Shown here: positions 1-6,212 of the stretch, in pieces
Numbering within the stretch: the stretch's first letter is position 1
How the letters are laid out: every line of letters starts with the position of its first letter
Assembly: GCA_903834645.1 (NCBI GenBank)
Contig: CAILKA010000466.1
Coordinates: 1-6,966 of the forward strand
Direction of reading: 5' to 3'
DNA: 6,966 nt
DNA from: an uncultured beta proteobacterium
Lineage (GTDB): Bacteria > Pseudomonadota > Gammaproteobacteria > Burkholderiales > Burkholderiaceae_C
Notes under the pieces: model-generated
The model's input: the letters and a program-made list of their open reading frames with translations, nothing else
The model's database searches: none
What the model was told of the DNA's origin: nothing
Position numbers and translations under genes: made by a program

Positions 1-102
1 ATGGCCCTCGGGCACGCCGACACGGACCATGTGGTCAACCGGCTGCAGACGCAGCGCGCACCGCTGGCCGAGTTCGCCAGCTTCAGCAGCTTCGAGAGCT
101 GA
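1..102 (+). CDS. Nitroreductase-family flavoprotein, C-terminal fragment
   Basis: This is the 3' end of a gene that begins upstream of the window; 33 codons and a TGA stop are visible. The peptide starts MALGHADTDHVVNRL and continues with an R-x-PL-x-EF-x-x-F pattern. This matches the usual C-terminus of FMN-dependent nitroreductases (NfsB/PnbA-like), where a G-M-x-L-G-x-A-D segment is followed by an N-x-x-R/T-x-R-x-P-L-x-E-F tail. The ATG at base 1 is therefore probably an internal methionine, not a start. Family members are soluble FMN enzymes that reduce nitro groups, quinones or flavins with NAD(P)H; the substrate here cannot be inferred. The stop overlaps the start of the downstream membrane protein (TGATG), which implies co-translation. 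The family call rests on a short tail only. Confidence 0.72.
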   Translation: MALGHADTDHVVNRLQTQRAPLAEFASFSSFES

Positions 103-1475
103 TGCACCCGGACGCGCCCCCCGCGCAGGCGCCCCTGCCGCCTGCGTCGAGATCACGCCTGCCCACCACGGCCTCGGCTTGCCTGTGCGCGCTGTGGCTG
201 GCGCAGCTGAGCTACCTCGTGACGCACTGGCCCGCGCTGGGCTGGTGTTCGGTCGCGCTGCTGGCGCTGTTCCTGGTGATGGCATTGCTGCAGGCCAGCC
301 GGCACATGCGGCTGCTGTTCGCCGTGGTGTGGGCGCTGGCCTGCGCGCTGGCGCTCGGCATGGGCAGGCCCGCGCTGCTGTGGCGCGGCCTGGAGCAGGC
401 GATGGTCTTCGGAGCGTTCCTGCCTTCGCTGCTGCTGCTGCGCGCCACCGCCCAGTCGAGCCCGCTGGCTTCGCGCTTCCGCGAGCGCTGCGCGCGCCTG
501 GACGGGCCGCAAGCCGTGCAGGCCGTGCTGCTGGGCGCCCATGGCCTGGGCTCGGTGCTGAGCGTCGGGGTGATGGGGGTCCTGACGATCGGCCTGGCAC
601 GCGACGCGAGCGAACGCCAGCGCATCGACAGCGCGGGCGCCGCGATACGCGGGATGGCGACCTCCGTGATGTGGTCGCCCTTCTTCGTGGCCATGGGCTT
701 CTCGAGCCAGCTCGTGCCAGCGGCGCCGCTGGCCCAGGTGATGCTGGCCGGCCTGGGCCTGGGGCTCATCGGGCTGGCACTGTCGATGCGGCTCTTCACC
801 CCCGGCATCGGCTGGCACGCCAGCTGGCAGGCCGCGCAGCCGCTCTCGCTGCTCGCCGTGCCGATGGCGCTGACCTTTGGCGCCGTGCTGACGCTCAACG
901 CCTGGGGGTTCGGTGGGCTGCAGGCCGTGGCGCTGGCGCTGCCCGTGCTGTGCGCCACCTATCTCGCCGGGCGGGGCGGTGCGACGGTGGCCCTCGTCAC
1001 CCGGACCACGCTCTCGCACTTCGGGCGGCTGTCCGACGAGATGCTGGTGGTCGTGGGGGCGAGCGTCCTGGGGGTATGCATCGCGGCGCTGCCGAGTGTC
1101 CAGGCCGCGGCACAGGGCGTGGACGCCGCCGCAGTGCACGGCTCCTGGTTGCTGGTGGTCCTGGTGGCGGGCCTGTACACGCTCGGGCAGATCGGCGTGC
1201 ATCCGATGATCGGAGCCGGGCTCGTGCTCCCGGTGCTCGGGTCAGGCGCCTTCGGCATCCATCCGGTGGCGCTGGTCAGCGCCACCGTCTTCGCCTGGGG
1301 CCTGAGTGCGAGCTCCTCGATCTGGACGTTGCCGTTCGCCACCGCCGCCACGACCTTCGACGTGCCCGTGACGAAGCTGTGGCACGGCCAGGCGCTGCGC
1401 TACACGCTGCTGCTCGGGCTGGCCGGCCTGGCCTACCTGCTGGGCCTGAATGCCTGGCTCCTGCGGGCGGGCTGA
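102..1475 (+). CDS. Polytopic inner-membrane permease of unknown substrate (ion-transporter-superfamily-like)
   Basis: This 457-residue protein has a short Pro/Ala-rich cytoplasmic start (residues 1-22) and roughly ten to twelve hydrophobic segments, for example about 26-41, 47-64, 70-87, 100-115, 148-165, 211-231, 247-268, 273-290, 313-331, 349-365, 368-381 and 431-453. Two polar, Ser-rich short hydrophobic stretches sit at similar places in the two halves: ATSVMWSPFF near 186-195 and GLSASSSIWTLPFA near 400-413. A conserved-looking G-Q-I-G-V-H-P-M-I-G-A-G motif lies near 362-373. Two such hairpin-like segments in an inverted-repeat fold are typical of IT-superfamily carriers (citrate, dicarboxylate, arsenite or Na+/H+ types). 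I infer membership from layout and cannot name a substrate. The ATG shares its A with the preceding TGA, with a weak GAGAG at 94-98 as ribosome site. It converges on the ftsH-like gene. No frameshift or truncation is visible. Confidence 0.8.
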   Translation: MHPDAPPAQAPLPPASRSRLPTTASACLCALWLAQLSYLVTHWPALGWCSVALLALFLVMALLQASRHMRLLFAVVWALACALALGMGRPALLWRGLEQAMVFGAFLPSLLLLRATAQSSPLASRFRERCARLDGPQAVQAVLLGAHGLGSVLSVGVMGVLTIGLARDASERQRIDSAGAAIRGMATSVMWSPFFVAMGFSSQLVPAAPLAQVMLAGLGLGLIGLALSMRLFTPGIGWHASWQAAQPLSLLAVPMALTFGAVLTLNAWGFGGLQAVALALPVLCATYLAGRGGATVALVTRTTLSHFGRLSDEMLVVVGASVLGVCIAALPSVQAAAQGVDAAAVHGSWLLVVLVAGLYTLGQIGVHPMIGAGLVLPVLGSGAFGIHPVALVSATVFAWGLSASSSIWTLPFATAATTFDVPVTKLWHGQALRYTLLLGLAGLAYLLGLNAWLLRAG

Positions 1476-1483
1476 GAGCCCGC
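1467..1483. terminator. GC-rich hairpin at the convergent gene junction, candidate bidirectional terminator
   Basis: GCGGGCT (1467-1473) and its perfect complement AGCCCGC (1477-1483) flank a GAG loop, giving a 7-bp, mostly G-C stem. It overlaps the permease stop codon (1473-1475) and fills the 8-bp gap to the stop of the opposing ftsH-like gene (1484-1486). There is no T-run on either side, so it is not a textbook intrinsic terminator. Its place between two converging genes is the main reason to call it one. Short GC stems are common by chance in DNA this rich in G and C. Confidence 0.4.
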
Positions 1484-3403
1484 TCAGGCTGCCTGCACCG
1501 CGGGCGGCGTCGCGGGCGGCGTCGCGATCGACGGCACACAGTCGGCCGCCGCTGCACCGTCCACCAGCCCTCTCAGCGCCGCTTCGTCCAGCGTCTCGCT
1601 CGCCAGCAGCTGCGCGGCCCCGCGCTCGAGTGTGGCCAGACGGGCCTCGAGCAGTGCGCGCGCCCGCTCGAAGGCCTCGCCCACGAGCTCGCGCACCGCA
1701 TCGTCGATGCGCTGCTGGGTGCGTGCACCGTGACGCCGCCTCGCTGCCCCCTCCAGGCCCGGAGGCAGCTCCAGGAATCGGGGCGGCGGCTCCTCGTAGG
1801 CAACGGGCCCGAGCGCATCGACCATGCCATGGCGCATCGCCATGTCGCGCGCGAGGTCGGTGGCACGGGCGAGATCGTCGGCCGCGCCGGTGGAGACCTC
1901 TCCGAAGCGCAGCAGTTCGGCCGCACGCCCGGCCAGCAGCACCGTGATGCGGCGCTGCAGTTCCGAGCGCGTCTGCACGTAGCGGTCCTCGCTCGGGCGC
2001 TGGAGGGTGTAGCCCAGCGCCCCGATGCCCCGCGGGATGATCGACACCTTGTGCACGGCATCGCCGCCAGGCAGCCACATCGCCACGAGGGCGTGCCCCA
2101 TCTCGTGGAAGGCGATGACCTCGCGCTCGCGCGGCGCGAGCACGCGGCTGCGCTTCTCGAGCCCCGCCACGATGCGCTCCACCGCGCTCGTGAAGTCCTG
2201 CAGCTGCACCTCCTGGGCACCCCGGCGCGTGGCCGCCAGCGCAGCCTCGTTGCACAGATTGGCCAGATCGGCCCCGGAAAATCCCGTTGTCAGGGCGGCC
2301 ACCTGTGCCAGGTCGAGCGTGCGGTCGAGCCTCAGCCGCTTCACGTGCACGTTCAGGATCTGCACACGCCCGGCCTTGTCAGGGCGGTCCACGAGCACCT
2401 GGCGATCGAAGCGCCCGGCGCGCAGCAGCGCCGGATCCAGGATCTCGGGCCGGTTCGTCGCGGCCAGCAGCACGAGGCCCGCGGAGCTGTCGAAGCCGTC
2501 GAGCTCGGCGAGCAGCTGGTTGAGCGTCTGCTCGCGCTCATCGAGGCCGCCGAAGGCGCCGGCCAGGCCACGGGCGCGACCGAGCGCGTCGAGCTCGTCG
2601 ATGAAGATGATCGCCGGCGCGCGCTGGCGCGCCTGCTCGAAGAGGTCGCGCACGCGCGCCGCACCCACGCCCACGAACATCTCGACGAACTCGCTGCCCG
2701 AGATGCTGAAGAAGGGCACGCCGGCCTCGCCCGCCACCGCCTTGGCCAGCAGCGTCTTGCCGGTGCCCGGCGGCCCCACCAGCAGCACGCCCTTGGGCAA
2801 CCGCGCGCCCAGGCGTCCGTGGCCCTGCGGATCCTTCAGGAAGGCCACCACCTCCTGCAGCTCGGCCTTGGCCTCGTCCACGCCCGCCACGTCGGCAAAG
2901 GTCACGCCGGTATCGCGCTCCACGTAGACCTTGGCGCGGCTCTTTCCGATGTTCATGAAGCCGGGCATGCCCTGGCGCTCGGCCAGGCGCCGCACGACGA
3001 GCCACCACAGCCCGAAGAAGACGGCCGCCGGGACGATCCATGAGAGCAGCTCGCGCAAGAAGGCGTGGTCAGTCTCGCGCGCATAGGGCACCTGGAAGCG
3101 GGCCAGCCGCTCGGCCAGCGCCGGCTCCACGCGCGTGGCCACGATCACCGACTTGCCTTGGGCATCGGGGGCCTTGAGTCGCCCGGTGAGTTGTGTGTCG
3201 CTCACCAGCACCTCGGCTACCCGGCCCTCCTCGAGCGCCTGCTCGAACTCGCTGTAGGGCACGGCCTCCACCGTGCTGCGCGCCTGCCACCACGACTGCG
3301 CCAGGAGCAGCAGCGCCATCGCGAGCACCCAGTAGCCCACGCTCCAGCGTGTGCGCGGGTCGGCCGGCGGAAGGGGCGGCATCGTCGGGCGCAGGGGGCG
3401 CAT
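1484..3403 (-). CDS. ftsH: FtsH-family membrane-anchored AAA+ zinc metalloprotease (probable second FtsH paralogue)
   Basis: Proteins of this family form hexamers in the inner membrane that pull membrane and soluble substrates through an ATP-driven pore and degrade them. Numbering from the ATG at 3403 gives 639 residues, a normal FtsH length. A first membrane span lies at about 21-38 and a short periplasmic domain at about 40-118. A second span lies at about 120-138. The AAA+ module has Walker A GPPGTGKT (210-217), pore loop FVEMFVGVG (239-247), Walker B IIFIDELD (265-272) and arginine-finger region GRFDR (330-334). The protease domain has zinc site HEMGH (433-437) and a probable third zinc ligand, Asp510 in TGAADDLA. 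All catalytic residues are present, so it should be active. HEMGH differs from the usual HEAGH, and the C-terminus ends in an ATPP repeat, suggesting an accessory paralogue. The frame extends up to a TTG at 3451. None of TTG 3451, ATG 3403 or ATG 3382 has a good Shine-Dalgarno, so the start is uncertain and translation may be coupled to the kinase gene upstream. Confidence 0.95.
   Translation of the reverse strand: MRPLRPTMPPLPPADPRTRWSVGYWVLAMALLLLAQSWWQARSTVEAVPYSEFEQALEEGRVAEVLVSDTQLTGRLKAPDAQGKSVIVATRVEPALAERLARFQVPYARETDHAFLRELLSWIVPAAVFFGLWWLVVRRLAERQGMPGFMNIGKSRAKVYVERDTGVTFADVAGVDEAKAELQEVVAFLKDPQGHGRLGARLPKGVLLVGPPGTGKTLLAKAVAGEAGVPFFSISGSEFVEMFVGVGAARVRDLFEQARQRAPAIIFIDELDALGRARGLAGAFGGLDEREQTLNQLLAELDGFDSSAGLVLLAATNRPEILDPALLRAGRFDRQVLVDRPDKAGRVQILNVHVKRLRLDRTLDLAQVAALTTGFSGADLANLCNEAALAATRRGAQEVQLQDFTSAVERIVAGLEKRSRVLAPREREVIAFHEMGHALVAMWLPGGDAVHKVSIIPRGIGALGYTLQRPSEDRYVQTRSELQRRITVLLAGRAAELLRFGEVSTGAADDLARATDLARDMAMRHGMVDALGPVAYEEPPPRFLELPPGLEGAARRRHGARTQQRIDDAVRELVGEAFERARALLEARLATLERGAAQLLASETLDEAALRGLVDGAAAADCVPSIATPPATPPAVQAA
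1500..1526. repeat. 12-bp tandem microrepeat in the ftsH-like 3' end
   Basis: GCGGGCGGCGTC occurs twice head to tail (1500-1511 and 1512-1523), followed by three bases of a third copy. The unit is in frame and encodes a repeated Ala-Thr-Pro-Pro at the extreme C-terminus of the protease, beyond the conserved domain. It probably arose by replication slippage and may vary in copy number between strains. Confidence 0.75.
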
Positions 3404-3463
3404 CGTACGCAGTGTGGTGCACCTGGCGCGTCGGCTCTTGGGCGCGCGCAACGCGGCAGCCGG

Positions 3464-5227
3464 TCACGGCACCTGGCCCTGCGGCCCGAGCAGGAAGCCG
3501 ATGAGGGCGCGCAACCGCCCAGGCGGGACGGGCTTGCGCAGCACGTGCAGCGCAGGGATCGCCGCCAGCGCATCGTGGGACTCGGGCGTGTCCAGCAGGC
3601 TTCCCGTCACGAGCACGGCCGGCATCGTGCGGCCAGGCCAGGCGGCACGCAGCTGCTCGAGCGCCTGCAGACCGTCTCCGGGCACCACCAGGCGGTGGTC
3701 CACGATCACGAAGTCCGGTGCCTGGGCCTGGGGCGAGGCCAGCCAGGCGTCCAGGGCCTCACGGTCTCCGAAGGCAGTTGCGCGCGCGCCCCAGGTACCC
3801 AGCAGCTTCGACAGGCCCACGCGCACGGCTTCGTCGTCGTCGACCACGACTGCATGGCGCCCATGCAGCGTGGGCGCAAGCGACACTGGCGCGGGTGCGG
3901 CAGCCGCACCCGCTGACGCAGGCGCAGGCGCCTGCGAGATCGGCAGCTCGAAGCCGAAGATCGAGCCCCTGCCCTCGCGCGATCGCACCCGGATCCGCGT
4001 GCCCGAGAGCTCGGCCAGCCGCGCCACGATGGACAGGCCCAGGCCCAGCCCCTTGCGCTCCGAAGCCCCCACAGGCCGGCCGGGGTGGGCCTGGTAGAAC
4101 TCCTCGAAGAGCCGGGGCATCGCCGCCGGCGGCACGCCCACGCCGCTGTCGCAGACCTGCAGCCGCACGCGTCCGCCGCGCGCACGCGCGCTCACCAGCA
4201 CCGCGCCCGCATCGGTGTAGCGAATGGCATTGGCCACCAGGTTGCGCAGCATGCGCTCCAGGGCCAGCGGATCGGCCCGCACGCACTGCTGCCCGCCCCG
4301 AAACGCCAGCGCCAGGCCCTTGTCGCGCGCAGCAGGCTCGAAGCTCAGGCGCAGCCTGGCATAGAGGGTCTCGAGCCGCACCGCCTGCGGCTCGAGCGCC
4401 ACTGCCGCGGCATCCAGCCGCGACAGGTCGAGCAGTTCGCCGAACAGGCCTTCGAGCGCATCCACCGAGGCCTGGATGCTCGCCACGAGATCGGCCACCT
4501 CGGCGTCGTGCACCCGGTGGCGCAGCGTCTCGGCAAACAGGCCCATCGCATGCAGCGGCTGGCGCAGGTCGTGGCTGGCGGCGGCGAGGAACCGGGTCTT
4601 GGCCCGGCTGGCCGCCTCGGCCTGCCGGCGTGCGGCCTGGGCCTGGGCGGTCTCCTGGCGAAGCTGCTCGGCCAGCGTGTCCGTTCGGCTCTTGAGCCAC
4701 AGCGCGCGCGACAGCGCGTCGCCATGCGTGCGCCCCATGAAGAGCGTGATCGCAAACAGCAACGCCAGCACCCCCGCGAGCTGCCAGTGCCACGGCTGCC
4801 CGTCATCGAGCGCGACGCGGGCGATCGCAGGCACGAGCAGCACGGCCAGGAAGGCGACGAACACGCGCGGCTGCATGGCCAGCAGCTGCACCGAGCCGAT
4901 CGCGTAGCTGCACACGATGAGCAGCAGCATGAGCCGCTGGTGTGGCTCACCGGGCTCCCAGAAGAGCCACACCGCCACCCCCCACCATGCCCCCATCGAC
5001 ACCACGAGCACGCGCCAGCCGCGGCGCCACTGCCTGAGCGCGACAGCGCCTTCAGGGGTGTCGGCGGGCAACCGGCGCCAGTGCACGAGACGCAGCGCCC
5101 ACATCAGCCCCGCCACGGCCACCCAGGGCACCACCCAGGCCGGGCCCGCGACACCCCAGAAGATCGCCGCGATCAGCACCACCCCCAGCGCATTGCCCGC
5201 CAGCACCGAAGGCGTCTGCAGGGCCAT
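3464..5227 (-). CDS. Membrane hybrid sensor histidine kinase with C-terminal receiver domain
   Basis: This 587-residue protein has six hydrophobic segments (about 11-29, 31-47, 71-90, 97-116, 121-138 and 148-165) joined by short loops. A likely coiled-coil linker rich in Ala, Gln and Arg follows (about 180-210). The kinase core has an H-box FLAAASHDLRQPLHAMG with phospho-acceptor His219 and an N-box LRNLVANAIRYT with Asn333. It also has a G1 box DSGVGVP (Asp360), an F-box LFEEFYQ and a G2 box GLGLGLSIV (393-401). An Ala/Pro linker (430-453) leads to a complete receiver domain: acidic triad 463-465, phospho-acceptor Asp510 in VIVDHRL, Thr541 and Lys565. No HPt domain is present. With almost no extracytoplasmic domain it resembles intramembrane-sensing kinases; the signal is unknown. 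The natural partner is the LuxR-type regulator encoded 56 bp upstream on the same strand. I chose the ATG at 5227. A GTG directly before it (5230) is also possible, and the frame stays open further upstream only as antisense or other-frame shadow. The ftsH-like frame opens 12 bp after its TGA. Confidence 0.93.
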   Translation of the reverse strand: MALQTPSVLAGNALGVVLIAAIFWGVAGPAWVVPWVAVAGLMWALRLVHWRRLPADTPEGAVALRQWRRGWRVLVVSMGAWWGVAVWLFWEPGEPHQRLMLLLIVCSYAIGSVQLLAMQPRVFVAFLAVLLVPAIARVALDDGQPWHWQLAGVLALLFAITLFMGRTHGDALSRALWLKSRTDTLAEQLRQETAQAQAARRQAEAASRAKTRFLAAASHDLRQPLHAMGLFAETLRHRVHDAEVADLVASIQASVDALEGLFGELLDLSRLDAAAVALEPQAVRLETLYARLRLSFEPAARDKGLALAFRGGQQCVRADPLALERMLRNLVANAIRYTDAGAVLVSARARGGRVRLQVCDSGVGVPPAAMPRLFEEFYQAHPGRPVGASERKGLGLGLSIVARLAELSGTRIRVRSREGRGSIFGFELPISQAPAPASAGAAAAPAPVSLAPTLHGRHAVVVDDDEAVRVGLSKLLGTWGARATAFGDREALDAWLASPQAQAPDFVIVDHRLVVPGDGLQALEQLRAAWPGRTMPAVLVTGSLLDTPESHDALAAIPALHVLRKPVPPGRLRALIGFLLGPQGQVP

Positions 5228-5230
5228 CAC

Positions 5231-5264
5231 CCGCAACCGGTCGGCCGCAGCCGGACGCAGCCGG
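5231..5264. repeat. Three imperfect 10-bp repeats between regulator and kinase genes
   Basis: In the 56-bp gap, CCGCAACCGG (5231-5240), CCGCAGCCGG (5245-5254) and ACGCAGCCGG (5255-5264) are near-identical copies. They lie directly upstream of the kinase start, where the ribosome-binding region should be. They could be a binding site, an mRNA structure element or simple low-complexity GC sequence. There is no independent support for function. Confidence 0.4.
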
Positions 5265-5283
5265 CGGCGGGGCGCAGGAGCCC

Positions 5284-6033
5284 TCAGGGCGCGAGCGGGC
5301 GCGTCCACGTGGCCAGCGGGCCCGGGGCTGCGAGCATCCGGCTCACGGCGAGCACGGCCTGTGTGCGCGTGGTGACGTTGAGCGTGCGCAGCACCGCGCG
5401 CACGTGATCCTTGACCGTCTCCACAGACAGGCGCAGCTCGCGCGCGATCAGCTTGTTGGGCTTGCCCTGCAGCAGCAGTTCGAGCACATCGAGCTGGCGT
5501 GGCGTCATGCCCAGGCTGCGCAGGCATGCACGCAGCGATGCCCGGCCATCGAGCCCGGGCTCGGACCCGGGCTCGGGCAGCCCGGCAAGCGGCCTCACCG
5601 CGACGTGGGCGGTCACGGCGTCAGGCTCGGGCAGCGGCTCGGGGGACAGCTCGTCGGGCACCACGATCACGCCCTGCAGCACGGCGCGCAGCGCCTGCAG
5701 CAGCGCCTGCGGCGTCGTGCGCTTGGTGACGAAGCCCATGGCGCCGGCATCGATGGCCCGCACCACATCGGCCGCCCGCTCGGAAGCCGACACCACCACG
5801 ACCGGAAGCGAAGGGTGGGTGCGGCGCAGTTCGCCCAGGAAGGCGTGCCCGTCGATATCGGGCAACGCCAGGTCAAGCAGCAGCAGGTCGAAGCTGGCGT
5901 CTGCCTGCAACACCTCGCGTGCCGCGGCTGCGCTGCCGGCAGTCACCACGGCAGTCTGCAGGTCGAGTTCACGCAGGATCCGCTGCATCGCCGACACGAT
6001 CAGCGGGTGGTCGTCGATCAACATCACTCTCAT
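5284..6033 (-). CDS. LuxR/NarL-family DNA-binding response regulator
   Basis: This 249-residue, two-domain transcription factor starts with a receiver domain (about 1-122). It has the acidic pair Asp7-Asp8 in LIDDHP, phospho-acceptor Asp54 in LLLDLALPDIDG, Ser82 of the VSA motif and Lys104 in FVTKR. A Pro/Glu-rich linker (about 126-170) leads to a LuxR-type helix-turn-helix (about 173-236), with LTPRQ-like SLGMTPRQLDVLELLLQG followed by NKLIARELRLSVETVKDHV. The linker is longer than in typical NarL proteins. The ATG at 6033 is set by a strong ribosome site (GAGGGGGA, 6046-6039) five bases upstream. The frame remains open far upstream, but that part is antisense-style filler across the gap and the maoC gene. 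The hybrid kinase follows 56 bp downstream, so this regulator should receive phosphate from its His219. Target genes are not shown; dyads in its own upstream gap make autoregulation plausible. Confidence 0.95.
   Translation of the reverse strand: MRVMLIDDHPLIVSAMQRILRELDLQTAVVTAGSAAAAREVLQADASFDLLLLDLALPDIDGHAFLGELRRTHPSLPVVVVSASERAADVVRAIDAGAMGFVTKRTTPQALLQALRAVLQGVIVVPDELSPEPLPEPDAVTAHVAVRPLAGLPEPGSEPGLDGRASLRACLRSLGMTPRQLDVLELLLQGKPNKLIARELRLSVETVKDHVRAVLRTLNVTTRTQAVLAVSRMLAAPGPLATWTRPLAP
5554..5577. repeat. 12-bp tandem repeat encoding the regulator's linker
   Basis: CCCGGGCTCGGA (5554-5565) is followed by CCCGGGCTCGGG (5566-5577), two copies differing only in the last base. GAGCCCGGGCTC (5551-5562) is also a perfect palindrome. 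In frame this gives the PEPGSEPG stretch of the interdomain linker, which explains the unusual linker length as a local duplication. Confidence 0.7.
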
Positions 6034-6038
6034 ACAAG

Positions 6039-6046
6039 TCCCCCTC
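6039..6046 (-). promoter_or_regulatory. Ribosome binding site of the response regulator
   Basis: GAGGGGGA on the - strand lies five bases before the ATG at 6033. It is the strongest Shine-Dalgarno-like site in the window. It fixes the start of the response regulator against the longer open frame that continues upstream. Confidence 0.8.
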
Positions 6047-6063
6047 GAAGCTTGTGGAACGGG

Positions 6064-6087
6064 GCGTGCCTCGGGAAGCGGGCACGC
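6064..6087. promoter_or_regulatory. Inverted repeat GCGTGCC-N10-GGCACGC, candidate operator or leader hairpin
   Basis: A perfect 7-bp inverted repeat (6064-6070 and 6081-6087) with a 10-base spacer lies about 18 bases upstream of the regulator's ribosome site. The 7-bp arms and spacing would suit binding of a dimeric LuxR-type regulator. The element could also form an mRNA hairpin in the leader. It is not followed by a T-run on the - strand, so a maoC terminator is less likely. Function is inferred from symmetry and position only. Confidence 0.4.
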
Positions 6088-6155
6088 TCTCGCAGTGAGA
6101 TGAAGCGAACGCCGGATGGCAGGCTCAGGGCGGGGGTCGCGCAGGCATCTCCAGG

Positions 6156-6177
6156 CCGGGCGCGTGCACGCGGCCGG
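6156..6177. promoter_or_regulatory. 22-bp near-perfect palindrome in the maoC-regulator gap
   Basis: The core CGCGTGCACGCG (6161-6172) is a perfect 12-bp palindrome. After one mismatched pair it extends by CCGG (6156-6159) and CCGG (6174-6177). It lies about 36 bp downstream of the maoC stop and 120 bp upstream of the regulator start. It may be a rho-independent-like stem for maoC without a T-run, or an operator. Its core contains the same GCGTGC half-site as the dyad at 6064-6087. The remainder of the 179-bp gap (6034-6212) shows no convincing -35/-10 pair and no small gene. Confidence 0.4.
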
Positions 6178-6212
6178 GCGAGGTGCCAGGACGCAGAGGC
6201 AGCGAGGACGTT

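Noticed and set aside
153..1202. A 349-codon - strand open frame antisense to the permease
   Set aside because: It is a His/Gln/Arg-rich string with no motif. The + strand frame has the clear hydrophobic periodicity of a membrane protein.
29..3043. A 1,004-codon open frame on the + strand running through the permease and antisense to the ftsH-like gene
   Set aside because: Its product is a low-complexity Arg/Ala/Gly-rich string with no domain. It overlaps two genes with clear motifs, and such frames arise from high GC at third codon positions.
3404..3463. A possible promoter or small gene between the kinase and the first ATG of the ftsH-like gene
   Set aside because: No -35/-10 pair, ribosome site or separate frame is visible in these 60 bp; the ftsH-like frame itself is open through most of it.
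4085..5407. A 440-codon + strand open frame antisense to the hybrid kinase
   Set aside because: The product is His/Arg/Gln/Ala-rich without motifs and lies opposite a kinase with every conserved box; it is a codon-bias shadow.
5228..5527. Upstream extension of the kinase frame into the regulator gene
   Set aside because: The extra 100 residues are compositionally unlike protein-coding sequence and overlap the regulator's DNA-binding domain in another frame.
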